In this document: positions 29,707 to 43,943 of the stretch, piece after piece
Numbering within the stretch: the stretch's first letter is position 1
Layout of the letters: every line of letters starts with the position of its first letter
Assembly (NCBI RefSeq): GCF_964340395.1
Contig: NC_135560.1
Coordinates: 2,477,501 to 2,541,500, forward strand
Reading direction: 5' to 3'
Length of the DNA: 64,000 nucleotides
Source: Glandiceps talaboti
Lineage: Eukaryota > Hemichordata > Enteropneusta > Spengelidae
Position numbers and translations under genes: made by a program
The notes under the pieces: generated by a model
The model's database searches: none
Told to the model about the DNA's origin: nothing
What the model saw: only the letters and a program-made list of their open reading frames with translations

Positions 29707-32700
29707 CTAATTTTTGTAAAACAACAATAAACCTATTAGACCCTAAAAAAATAAGAGGTGTGTAGTTGAAGTGGTGTGTGGTTGATGCAGACAACAATCT
29801 TGTCAATATTGCTACATTATTGTCAGGTTTGACAAAAGTCTTATCACTATGGCTATATGAATGTCTGGTTTGACACAAATCTTATCAATATGGCTACATT
29901 ATTGTCTGGTTTGACACAAATCTTATCAGTATGGCTACATTATTGTCTGTTTGATACAAATCTTATCAATATGGCTACATTAACCATTGTCTGGTTTGAT
30001 ACAAATCTTATCAATGGGGCTACATTGATAACATTACTGTCTAGTTTGACAACAATCTGGCTGATATTGCTAAATTTATCTTCTGGCTTGACAAAAATGT
30101 AAGCACAATTGTTACATTTGAAAGGGTATATTATTAATATATGCATGATATGTATTGATGATCAGGAGAGAGCTTGATAAGAGAGTGACCTTCTTTGACC
30201 TTAACTATCAGGCACTGAAATCGTATTCTGAATGTGATTCACTTAGAAGTCAACCAATCAAATACCATATTTCAAAGAGTTAAACTTACCTATATCAATA
30301 TTTTCTCTACCACAGGCTACCAATGCAAGGAAGAGAAGATCTCTGTAAATACTCCAATGTCTGTGTTGGGCAGGACGTTTCCTGTACTGTTCTAGCATCC
30401 ACTTAATTGGTGTCAATACATCATTGCACTGAATACTGGACACAACGTTTTGCATAAACCTACAAAATTAAAAACACACACATATACATTGCATATGTAA
30501 GATGTCATGGTAGCTAGATACTTTCATTCACAAGGAAACAAAACAGTGCCAATGGTGTTGTAGTACAAATTGTTGAGTGTGGGCAATGATTGATAATGTA
30601 ATTTTCAGAGGGTTTGATTGGGAGGTTATTATGCAAGCTTATACATTCTCTACTGCTATCTTTGCACAAGATACTCTTGGTTGTTTCTATGGGTGTGTCC
30701 ATGGTTGCTATGCTGATTTCTGTTTATATTTAAGTGCTTGGCTCATTATAGCTGTTGTCCCTGCTATTATCTATGTAATATATACCATCATTTTATTGTT
30801 GCTATGGGTAGGGGTCTTGGTTGCTGGGGAATATGTGTCAATTTTTAAAAATATTTAACCACTCGCATAACCATCCCTGTTGTAATGTACACCATTACTT
30901 TAAGTTGTTCACATACACATACACACATACACACACTGACACTAGTTGTTTACTCCATAGTAAGTTATTTCTAGTTGTTTACTCCATAGTAAGTTATTTC
31001 TAGTTGTTTACTCCATAGTAAGTTATTTCTAGTTGTTTACTCCATAGTAAGTTATTTCTAGTTGTTTACTCCATAGTAAGTTATTTCTAGTTGTTTACTC
31101 CATAGTAAGTTATTTCTAGTTGTTTACTCCATAGTAAGTTATTTCTAGTTGTTTACTCCATAGTAAGTTATTTCTAGTTGTTTACTCCATAGTAAGTTAT
31201 TTCTAGTTGTTTACTTCATAGTAAGTTATTTCTAGTTGTTTACTTCATAGTAAGTTATTTCTAGTTGTTTACTTCATAGTAAGTTATTTCTAGTTGTTTA
31301 CTTCATAGTAAGTTATTTCTAGTTGTTTACTCCATAGTAAGTTATTTCTAGTTGTTTACTTCATAGTGAATTATTTCTAGTTGTTTACTCCATAGTGAGT
31401 TATTTCTAGTTGTTTACTTCATAGTAAGTTATTTCTATGTGTTTACTCCATAGTAAGTTATTTCTAGTTGTTTACTTCATAGTGAGTTATTTCTAGTTGT
31501 TTACTCCATAGTAAGTTATTTCTAGTTGTTTACTCCATAGTAAGTTATTTCTATGTGTTTACTCCATAGTAAGTTATTTCTAGTTGTTTACTCCATAGTA
31601 AGTTATTTCTAGTTGTTTACTCCATAGTAAGTTATTTCTAGTTGTTTACTTCATAGTAAGTTATTTCTATGTGTTTACTCCACAGTAAGTTATTTCTAGT
31701 TGTTTACTCCATAGTAAGTTATTTCTAGTTGTTTACTCCATAGTAAGTTATTTCTAGTTGTTTACTTCATAGTAAGTTATTTCTATGTGTTTACTTCATA
31801 GTAAGTTATTTCTTGTTGTTTACTCCATAGTAAGTTATTTCTAGTTGTTTACTTCATAGTAAGTTATTTCTAGTTGTTTACTCCATAGTAAGTTATTTCT
31901 AGTTGTTTACTCCATAGTAAGTTATTTCTAGTTGTTTACTCCATAGTAAGTTATTTCTAGTTGTTTACTTCATAGTAAGTTATTTCTATGTGTTTACTTC
32001 ATAGTAAGTTATTTCTTGTTGTTTACTCCATAGTAAGTTATTTCTAGTTGTTTACTTCATAGTAAGTTATTTCTAGTTGTTTACTCCATAGTAAGTTATT
32101 TCTAGTTGTTTACTCCATAGTAAGTTATTTCTAGTTGTTTACTCCATAGTAAGTTATTTCTAGTTGTTTACTCCATAGTAAGTTATTTCTAGTTGTTTAC
32201 TCCATAGTAAGTTATTTCTAGTTGTTTACTCCATAGTAAGTTATTTCTTGTTGTTTACTCCATAGTAAGTTATTTCTAGTTGTTTACTCCATAGTAAGTT
32301 ATTTCTAGTTGTTTACTTCATAGTAAGTTATTTCTAGTTGTTTACTCCATAGTAAGTTATTTCTAGTTGTTTACTTCATAGTAAGTTATTTCTAGTTGTT
32401 TACTTCATAGTAAGTTATTTCTAGTTGTTTACTTCATAGTAAGTTATTTCTAGTTGTTTACTCAATAGTAAGTTATTTCTAGTTGTTTACTTCATAGTAA
32501 GTTATTTCTAGTTGTTTACTTCATAGTAAGTTATTTCTAGTTGTTTACTTCATAGTAAGTTATTTCTAGTTGTTTACTTCATAGTAAGTTATTTCTAGTT
32601 GTTTACTCCATAGTAAGTTATTTCTAGTTGTTTACTCCATAGTAAGTTATTTCTAGTTGTTTACTCCATAGTAAGTTATTTCTAGTTGTTTACTTCATAG

Positions 32701-35700
32701 TAAGTTATTTCTAGTTGTTTACTTCATAGTAAGTTATTTCTAGTTGTTTACTCCATAGTAAGTTATTTCTAGTTGTTAACTCCATAGTAAGTTATTTCTA
32801 GTTGTTTACTCCATAGTAAGTTATTTCTAGTTGTTTACTCCATAGTAAGTTATTTCTAGTTGTTTACTCCATAGTAAGTTATTTCTAGTTGTTTACTCCA
32901 TAGTAAGTTATTTCTAGTTGTTTACTCCATAGTAAGTTATTTCTAGTTGTTTACTCCATAGTAAGTTATTTCTAGTTGTTTACTTCATAGTAAGTTATTT
33001 CTAGTTGTTTACTTCATAGTAAGTTATTTCTAGTTGTTTACTTCATAGTAAGTTATTTCTAGTTGTTTACTCCATAGTAAGTTATTTCTAGTTGTTTACT
33101 CCATAGTAAGTTATTTCTAGTTGTTTACTCCATAGTAAGTTATTTCTAGTTGTTTACTCCATAGTAAGTTATTTCTAGTTGTTTACTCCATAGTAAGTTA
33201 TTTCTAGTTGTTTACTTCATAGTAAGTTATTTCTAGTTGTTTACTTCATAGTAAGTTATTTCTAGTTGTTTACTCCATAGTAAGTTATTTCTAGTTGTTT
33301 ACTTCATAGTAAGTTATTTCTAGTTGTTTACTCCATAGTAAGTTATTTCTAGTTGTTTACTTCATAGTAAGTTATTTCTAGTTGTTTACTCCATAGTAAG
33401 TTATTTCTATGTGTTTACTTCATAGTAAGTTATTTCTATGTGTTTACTTCATAGTAAGTTATTTCTAGTTGTTTACTTCATAGTAAGTTATTTCTATGTG
33501 TTTACTTCATAGTAAGTTATTCCTAGTTGTTTACTTCATAGTAAGTTATTTCTAGTTGTTTACTTCATAGTAAGTTATTTCTATGTGTTTACTTCATAGT
33601 AAGTTATTTCTATGTGTTTACTTCATAGTAAGTTATTTCTAGTTGTTTACTTCATAGTAAGTTATTTCTAGTTGTTAACTCCATAGTAAGTTATTTCTAG
33701 TTGTTTACTTCATAGTAAGTTATTTCTAGTTGTTTACTTCATAGTAAGTTATTTCTAGTTGTTTACTCCATAGTAAGTTATTTCTAGTTGTTTACTTCAT
33801 AGTAAGTTATTTCTAGTTGTTTACTTCATAGTAAGTTATTTCTAGTTGTTTACTTCATAGTAAGTTATTTCTAGTTGTTTACTTCATAGTTAGTTATTTC
33901 TAGTTGTTTACTTCATAGTAAGTTATTTCTAGTTGTTTACTTCATAGTAAGTTATTTCTAGTTGTTTACTTCATAGTAAGTTATTTCTAGTTGTTTACTC
34001 CATAGTAAGTTATTTCTAGTTGTTTACTTCATAGTAAGTTATTTCTAGTTGTTTACTTCATAGTAAGTTATTTCTAGTTGTTTACTCCATAGTAAGTTAT
34101 TTCTAGTTGTTTACTTCATAGTAAGTTATTTCTAGTTGTTTACTTCATAGTAAGTTATTTCTAGTTGTTTACTCCATAGTAAGTTATTTCTAGTTGTTTA
34201 CTTCATAGTAAGTTATTTCTAGTTGTTTACTTCATAGTAAGTTATTTCTAGTTGTTTACTTCATAGTAAGTTATTTCTAGTTGTTTACTTCAAAGTAAGT
34301 TATTTCTAGTTGTTTACTCCATAGTAAGTTATTTCTAGTTGTTTACTTCATAGTAAGTTATTTCTAGTTGTTTACTCCATAGTAAGTTATTTCTAGTTGT
34401 TTACTCCATAGTAAGTTATTTCTAGTTGTTTACTTCATAGTAAGTTATTTCTAGTTGTTTACTTCATAGTAAGTTATTTCTAGTTGTTTACTTCATAGTA
34501 AGTTATTTCTAGTTGTTTACTTCATAGTAAGTTATTTCTAGTTGTTTACTTCATAGTAAGTTATTTGTAGTTGTTTACTCCATAGTAAGTTATTTCTAGT
34601 TGTTTACTTCATAGTAAGTTATTTCTAGTTGTTTACTTCATAGTAAGTTATTTCTAGTTGTTTACTCCATAGTAAGTTATTTCTAGTTGTTTACTTCATA
34701 GTAAGTTATTTCTAGTTGTTTACTCCATAGTAAGTTATTTCTAGTTGTTTACTTCAAAGTAAGTTATTTCTAGTTGTTTACTCCATAGTAAGTTATTTCT
34801 AGTTGTTTACTTCATAGTAAGTTATTTCTAGTTGTTTACTTCATAGTAAGTTATTTCTAGTTGTTTACTCCATAGTAAGTTATTTCTAGTTGTTTACTTC
34901 ATAGTAAGTTATTTCTAGTTGTTTACTCCATAGTAAGTTATTTCTAGTTGTTTACTTCATAGTAAGTTATTTCTAGTTGTTTACTTCATAGTAAGTTATT
35001 TCTAGTTGTTTACTTCATAGTAAGTTATTTCTAGTTGTTTACTTCATAGTAAGTTATTTCTAGTTGTTTACTCCATAGTAAGTTATTTCTAGTTGTTTAC
35101 TTCATAGTAAGTTATTTCTAGTTGTTTACTCCATAGTAAGTTATTTCTAGTTGTTTACTCCATAGTAAGTTATTTCTAGTTGTTTACTTCATAGTAAGTT
35201 ATTTCTAGTTGTTTACTCCATAGTAAGTTATTTCTAGTTGTTTACTCCATAGTAAGTTATTTCTAGTTGTTTACTTCATAGTAAGTTATTTCTTGTTGTT
35301 TACTTCATAGTAAACCAAACTTACTGTCTTGAGAATGGTTGTTGTTCTGTTACCAATGCATTGACCAATGGTGAGCCTTGTTGTATAGCATTCCACATCA
35401 GGTACATAGGCTGACCTATCTCTTCGTGTGGTTTCAATGTATCCCATATAACATTGACAAGTACATGACGACTATCACGGGATAACCACTGACTGCTGGT
35501 CTGTTGACATAAACAATAATTAAACAAGAATTAGTCACATCAGATCAACAACTGTTTTTAACAATGACATCATTGCCTTAGGGTCTTAATATGGTAACTA
35601 GACTTCATTCACATTACAATAATACCATTCAATGCATACAATGCCTGACAGTGTCTACTATGTCAATGACACTAAAAGACAACTGACAATGTTTTCATCC

Positions 35701-35898
35701 TTGAATAAAATTCACAATCAGGTGATTTGGCATTATTTCAGCTAAACAATGTATAGGTACATGAAAGTATTGCATTTGTATACATACACACACACACACA
35801 TACAGGAAGACGCAATTTATTGTAAATGAAAGTATCATGTATGCATGCACATACACAGGCAGACAGACAGAGACAGAGAGACAGAGAGACAGAGAGAC

Positions 35899-35943
<45 letters not shown>

Positions 35944-38900
35944 TACACACAGACACACAGACAGGTGAGACTGACTTACTGGAGTATAATCTTTGTTGAT
36001 ACTATTGGCAGACAATATTAATCCTGGAAGATTGCTTGGAAGATCCAATCTTTTGTACACCCAGATCTGTAATAACAATAAACATAACATATCATTTGAT
36101 TCAGGCTGGGCTAGACCAACATTTTAGACTGCCCTCTGGTGGTGAACCAGAGACACAATAAACACAGCAGAATCCTTTACCCAATCACATTGAGTAGTGG
36201 TAAGCATTGCTATTCTTTCACAGTGCAGTAAAAACAGGCTGCTAATTAAAACATTACACATGGACTTGAAGATTTTAATGATTGCAATTGTTTATTTTCT
36301 AACTGATAATCATGATTAAAACCTGACTACTTCTACATCCCCACTATGCACAGCACCCTACGTCATTGTTTCTTTTGCATTAGAAGTTGTCTGAGGGTGT
36401 GTAATAAATGTGAGTGAAACACCAAGCAAGCCTACTTCATTTTAGCTGTTTGTATCCTGGAAACTTTTAATGGACATCCATATTTAATTCTCTTTGTCTG
36501 GGGATCCAACACTTACCAAATTCCAGAATATAATAGGATGTTCATCTACAAAGTCAGCTGATAACAAGCAGTGTTCCCCTTCATGGTCTATTACATTTTC
36601 CATTTCTTTGCGAAGTACCAATGGACTCAGATAAGGTACAGCTACTGGGTCTGGGTTGTGACTTTTACGCTGTGGTGGAAGATACTCCCTGGAACCTTGT
36701 ATGCTTGATGACAGACTGGATGAAAGTAAATCTTCATCACCTCCAGTGTTAAAATCTCCTCCAGCTGGAGAACTGAGGAACAAGTACACAGTATACTGTG
36801 TCAATGAAAGTCTATACATAAGATACAGTAAGAACTCTATGTAGTGATAGAATACAGAGATAAGTAGGAACAATCATGGCATTGTAGCATAACTAATAAT
36901 ATATAGCTATCATTTCATTCATTGTTGTTAATAAAAGTAGAATATATCATGCCTACAATTGCTGTGACCATAGTTATTGTTTCTCACAACATAGCATTTT
37001 CCTATGGATTGACCAGTGGTTGCCAGCCCAACATAACATTTAGTAATTTTCTATGAGACCGACCATTGATATGGCCAATATAAAGGGTATATTTTGCTAT
37101 AGATATGCCAGTGATTGCTAGGCCAACATAATGGGTGTGTTTTCCTATAGGTGGGCCAGTTGTTCCCCAGTTAATATAACATTTGATATTTTCCTACAAC
37201 CAAACCATTGGCCAGGCCAATCTAATGAGTGTAATGTATTTTGTCATGGGTAACCCAGTGGTCAGCTGCTGGCCAATGTTTGTCACAACATAAACCAAGT
37301 AATCAGCAGGTATACTTACCTATACCTATTTCTCCTCTCTTCAGACTTGACAGTTTCTGTTGTTGATGTATGGCATTCACTAGTACATCGTCGTCTCACT
37401 TCTGTTCTAGCTGGTCTTTTAATCACTCTAGGTTCTGATTTAGAATGCATACTACCATCAGTTTCTGATTCCCCTTGGAGCAACTCGGCAGGACTACTAA
37501 GATTCCTCACATATTTTAACTGTCTTGGACTTTCTGATTCCAGACAATCTCTTGCTTCATCCTCCTCCTCTGGTATTTGACTGTAATCAGTCTCATGTAG
37601 TAGGTTTTCAGCACTAGAGTCACGTGACTCTTGACTCTTAGCTACAGTTGAACTTTGATGTGATGATGTTGGTGTCAGCTGTGAGGATGGAGCCGACTGA
37701 ATACTTTGCATACTCTCTGATGATTGGCTAGGACTTAACATACTCCGACCAACACCATAACTACGTAGATCACGGATAGTTATATACAGAAAGGGAACAA
37801 ACTGTGAACCACAGAAACAACACCTGCAATGATAAATTTATTCATATCAAATATCAAAGCAATATATTTCACAAAACAAGATCACTCAGTTACTTTCAAC
37901 AAAGTTGATACTTTCATGATGTTCTTTTACTTACCTAAATGAGATGGAATTTTCTACCAACCTGATATTATTAAAGAATTTGACAAAATTCTCAACCTTG
38001 GAATAGGTACCAAATTTATTGACCAAACAGTTAGGTTTATTTTAGATGAAAGGTGGAGCAACATTAAATTATAGGGATTTTATGAAAAACTGACTCATCT
38101 AGGTAAAAAGTGACTCATCTAGGTGGCACTTTCTACTGGAGTAATGCCCCCTCCCCATTAAACAGGTTTCTTGTAGACCATCAGTATATATTTGATAGGA
38201 AATGAAGGAGTCAAATAAAATGACTGATCTTGTAAAAGTTGTAAATCCTTTCTTTAACAGAGAATAACAAAGACTAAAACTTACGTTGTGTTTAAATTGG
38301 AGTCATCAGCTGACCAGCCAGCCATAATGGCTTCATCATGTAATAGAGTATTACACTTGGTACAGCGACTACAACTTGATAGATTCACCTCCATTACATA
38401 GTTGAATAAACTCTGTGAACTTGTCTGTTTGAGGGGTGTATCTATCTGATCACCAAAAGGACCATTTAATGATGGTGTACTTCCTGTATGCATAAATAGA
38501 GAAGGCTGTGGTTATTGATGTTCTGTAATTAGTTTACTCATACCTATCAACTTCATATATGATATTGTACAATAAGTTTACTTACAAGGACAACAAAATA
38601 ATATTTCAGAAAACAAAAGATCACATAGGTTCATGGTTGAGGGCACTCACATGCATACTCGTTGATCTCAGGGGAAACCCTAAACATTAGAAAGTGTAAC
38701 GTGAGAGGTAGCCACTTTGCTTTCTCTCAATGCTATTTTCTCTTCAATTTGTGAATTAAAAGTTCCTAAAAGTAGTAACATATGTTGTAGAAACACCAAA
38801 TGAATACTACATCACAATGTCAATGTGAACTAGTTCATGTAATTCTATTTCATGGCCATATTTTCAATTTCCTGTGGAATGCTGTTCCAGTTAGGTGCTA

Positions 38901-39239
38901 AACCATGGTTTCCTGTGGAATGCTCTTTTAGCTTGATGCTAAACCATGATTTCCTGACAAACCTATCCTGTCACCTTGGTGTCTGAAGTCAAGGCAAAGA
39001 AATTATACCACATCAAAGAAATGGAAGGAAAAAATAACATACAATAAAATGACTTAGTAATCATGCAGCCTTGTCTGGCACTATAGGAAAGGTTTGTCTC
39101 TTAATCCATAATTTGTAATCTAAATTATGTCATTTCAAGTGAACCATATTAAAATCCCCATAGCTGTAGAGACTACACAATGTCAAATGTTATCATCATT
39201 AACCCCCCCCCCCCCCCCCCACACACACACACAGACGCA

Positions 39240-39322
<83 letters not shown>

Positions 39323-42300
39323 TCTATTCACAAATCTATATATTACACTCATTTCATGATATCTGATTCACTATCCTTTCATTTTGTTGTTACATTGTGT
39401 GCACTGAAACATATACAGGGATTGGAAGTGGCTTTATATACCAACACCAACACCAAATACACTAGAGTGCCTGTAAAAATGGGAAAAATAAAATTAGACA
39501 AAAAATAAACATCACTAATAAATATACAAAGCATGCAGTAAACACAGATTTGGAAGAAAATATTTGCATGGGTCTGTTACTGCATGGGTCATATACAGTG
39601 ATTCATATCTAGTGATCCACTATTGACATAAAGTGTAATGACCCTCTTTATGCTGTATAATGCCCATGGTACAAATACTGTAAATGGCTGTACATGTAGG
39701 AAATTTAGATGTGATCTCTACATTGATGCCGAAAGTAAGATTTGAATAAAACACTGAATATGCATAAATGTATACATACACATGCTGTGAAATTAACACT
39801 CAAAAAAAAACTTTTGATAAGAAATACTACTAACTGGTAAACAAAGGATATTATAAACAGAGATTTCTTTTTACTGTGAAAGGTACATGCAGGATACATC
39901 AACAACCAGGTCCAATTGCATGCTGGGATAGTGGCTGATAGGATATTGGTTGGCAACCTGGTCCAACTGCATGCTGGAATAGTGGGTGGCAGATCTCATC
40001 ACATCCATCATGATTGATATTTCTATGGCAACTTCATATTGTGAGTAAAACTTACCTGTCATGAGAGCTGTAGACGGGGGAGGAAACCATTCATCCATTA
40101 ACAACTGACCAACTAGATTTGTATCACTGTTACTATGTGTCCACATACCATGTTTAGACTCATTGCCATCCTTAAAGGACAGCAAACTTTCACTATCTTC
40201 AACATCTTGTGGTATACTTGATGAAGATGACTTGGTTGTCGTGGCCAATGTCATGGACTTGGCTTGTTTGGTATATGACCCAATCTTGTTGGCCACTGCA
40301 CTGGCTGCAGCTTTGAGGGCATCTAACTTGGAACTAGAAGCACTGCCATCGTTACCCTTTTTACTGAATGGACTACTTCCAAACCATGCAGTTGTCTGTG
40401 GACTTTGTGCAACTTGTTGGATTAGTCCCTGCAAGAAATTACTGCTAAAACTTCTCTGTGGTAGTTTATCACTAGATGCAGAATCTTGACGTTGGAATTC
40501 TTCTGGTGGACTGCTTGGTGAAAGTGCTGGATTTGGCAAACTATGAGGAATATCATCAATGTGTCCTGACCCCCACTGCATATCTGCCTTATCATCAAAA
40601 CTAGATGACTTAATTTGAATACTAGTGTCTTCATGGAATGGTTTGCTTTTGATAGATATTGAGCTACTACGTGCCCTTTCAGCTTCTTCACTGTTCAATT
40701 CACCTTCACCTTCACTATCTAGTTCAGGACTGTCATCACGATCCTTATTTGGAGTCAGATCATCAAATTCCTGCAGGATGATTTCTAAATTAGAATCACT
40801 TCTTTGCATCTCTTCCTCTTTCACTGACACTTCTTCATTTCCACATTTTGTCTCCTTAAATTCCATTTCTTGTTTCTGCTTTGCTTTCATTTGCTCCTCT
40901 TTCCTCCGTTTGTTTCTTTCCATTAATTTCCTTGCATGTATAGGATTTTGACCTTCAGAATTAGACCTCCTAATGTATGATGGAATTATGTCTTCTTCTT
41001 CTTCTTCTTCTTCTTCTTCAACATATAATTCATCTAAATCAAACTTGGTTGATTTTTTCACTTTCTGAACCTTTGTTTTGGAAGAATCCAATTTTGGGTC
41101 AGAACTTGTTAAACCTTCCAGAATTCTGGCATCAAAAGCAAAGTTATCAGCTTTGATGGAGCCAGGTTCACTTTCAGTACTACTTTCTTTAGCTAGAGTT
41201 AATGTAATGGTGGTATTACTTTCTCCACTGAAATTACGGTTTCGCAAGACATTACGATTATGTCTGCTTATATGATCCCCTGCACTCTTATGTCTTTTAC
41301 GGACTTTACTCATATTGTTGGCTTCAGAAGCAGTATCAAAAACACTTTCCTCTACATCTAGGGAATTCTGACTGGTAATTAACAAGCCTGCTGCACTACC
41401 TGTGAAAAAACACATTACAACATCATTAGTAAAATATCACAACATATCACAGCTTATTGACCTTGTCTAGTTTCAAAACTAGTACCAGCCTGTTAAGTTC
41501 TCTTTTATCCATACTTGTGACAAATCCAAATAATGAGCAGTGGTTGAAGTGTACAATATACCAGTGTCTTGTGGACACTTTTAGTAGCACAAAACTGGTG
41601 TACTATATTACCAGTGTCTTGGTGACACTTTTAGTAGCACAAAACTGGTGTACTATATTACCGGTGATGGGTCACAGCTCGCTCACATACAAGTTCATAC
41701 TGCTCTCCAACTTTTCAGTACTATATTACCAGTGTCTTGGTGACACTTTTAGTAGCACAAAACTGGTGTACTGTATTACCAGTGTCTTGGTGACACTTTT
41801 AGTAGCACAAAACTGGTGTACTACATTACCAGTGTCTTGGTGACACTTTTAGTAGCACAAAACTGGTGTACTACGTTGGATGGTTGATATGACAAGTTTC
41901 AGCAATGCTGGGTTTTCATAAATTGTATTTCCATTGATGTTTGTGAATTACACCAATACAGCAAACATTGTATAACACACACACACTACAATCAATACAA
42001 GATTTCATAAGATGGAATCACAGACCACACACCATCATGTAAGGTCTGTGATGGAATCACAGACCACACACCATCATGTAGGGTCTGTGATGGAATCATA
42101 CAATGATAAAGTATATGTACAAATGTATGATGCTACAAATTACATCAACTTTGCCATGTATTAAAGGTGTCTCAAAACATTATCTGTAACTTGGTCCAAA
42201 CACCAGTAACGTTAGCTGTAACTGTGATGTTGGATCACAATGCCAGTAAAACAATGGTGTCTTGAGACATCTGTACATACACTGCTCTATACAGTCAAAT

Positions 42301-43892
42301 AGTTTGAGAATATATGGGAGAGATATGGCTAGGGCATCACAACACAACACTATCCATTCTAATGCATAAAATGAGAAATTTGACATACATGACAACACTT
42401 TAACACCAAGACTTTACTATGAATGGTACAGGCTTGCACAATTTTGCATGATGTATGGTTACAGGTTATGATGCTATGATATATTGATATTTCCATCTTT
42501 GATTGATGTCTGTAATATTTTAGAAGACTTGAGTAAACTAGTGGCTGGCTTTGATTGTAAGGGGAGGGGGATGTTAAGGGAATTAAGTTGAAGTACACTG
42601 TACTTGTTATGGAAGAATTTAAGATTATAAATATTGTACTTTGATTGTAGTCATGTACATGTGCACAATTATTATACCTTTACAATCATACTGAGGTATA
42701 ACAAGGGGTTAGCTGAAACAAATGACAGTGTGTTTCTTCTGTATTTACAACAAATAGTTTAATACTTAGTTGCTTCTGCTTTATTTTGTTGCATCCATAT
42801 TGCAGACATTTTCACCCAACATGCACTAGCCTATGACCTAGATATACAATCCATAGAGGACAATTAGCTATTGTCATTGATTGCATCATCTATTCTAGTG
42901 CATGTATACACTGATATCTATTCTAGTGCATGTATACACTGATATCTATTCTAGTGCATGTATACACTGATATCTATTCTAGTATATCCATACTGATATC
43001 ATCTACTCTAGTATATCCATACTGATATCATCTACTCTAATATATGCATATTGATGTCATCTACTCTAGTATATGCATACACTGGTATCTATTCTAGTAT
43101 ATGCATACACCGATATAATCTATTCTAGTATATGCATATTGATATAATATATTCTGGCATATTCATACAGTGGTATAGTCTATTTTAGTATAGACATACA
43201 CTGATATACAGTATTCAATTGTCTATTCTAGTATAGACATACATCGATATAATCTATTCTAGTATATGCATATACTGGTATCATCTATTCTAGTATAGAT
43301 AAACACCGATATAATCTATTCTAGTACATGTATATGCATATACTGGTATCATCTATTCTAGTATAGATAAACACCGATATAATCTATTCTAGTACATGTA
43401 TATGCATATACTGGTATCATCTATTCTAGTATATGCATATACCGATATAATCAATTCTAGTATATGCTTATACTGGTATCATCTATTCTAGTATATGCAT
43501 ATACCGATATAATCAATTCTAGTATATGCTTATACTGGTATCATCTATTCTAGTATAGATAGACATCGATATAATCTATTCTAGTATATGCATATACCGA
43601 TATAATCAATTCTAGTATATGCATATACTGGTATCATCTATTCTAGCATAGACATAGACATATGCTGATATAATCTATTTCAGTACATACACTAGTACAG
43701 TCCACATGACCATCAACAACATGCCACTCTAGTGAAACAAACACAAAAAGATCTCATTTAGTATGAATAGGTGTATAACAGGTTTTGAGATAGTGAGACA
43801 GCTAGACAGAGACAGAGAGACAGACAGATATACAAGCATAAAAACAGGCAGGCACTGCAGGCTTAGAGCCAACTGGATGGAGACAGACAGAC

Positions 43893-43943
<51 letters not shown>

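Noticed and set aside
30577-30858. 93-codon hydrophobic plus-strand frame
   Set aside because: It lies in a dispersed repeat also present at 23560-24190, where the frame is not preserved.
39871-40055. Continuation of the large DENND4 exon frame past 40056
   Set aside because: A consensus donor (ACAG/GTAAGT) at 40056 joins in phase to the conserved exon at 38483; the extra codons are intron read-through.
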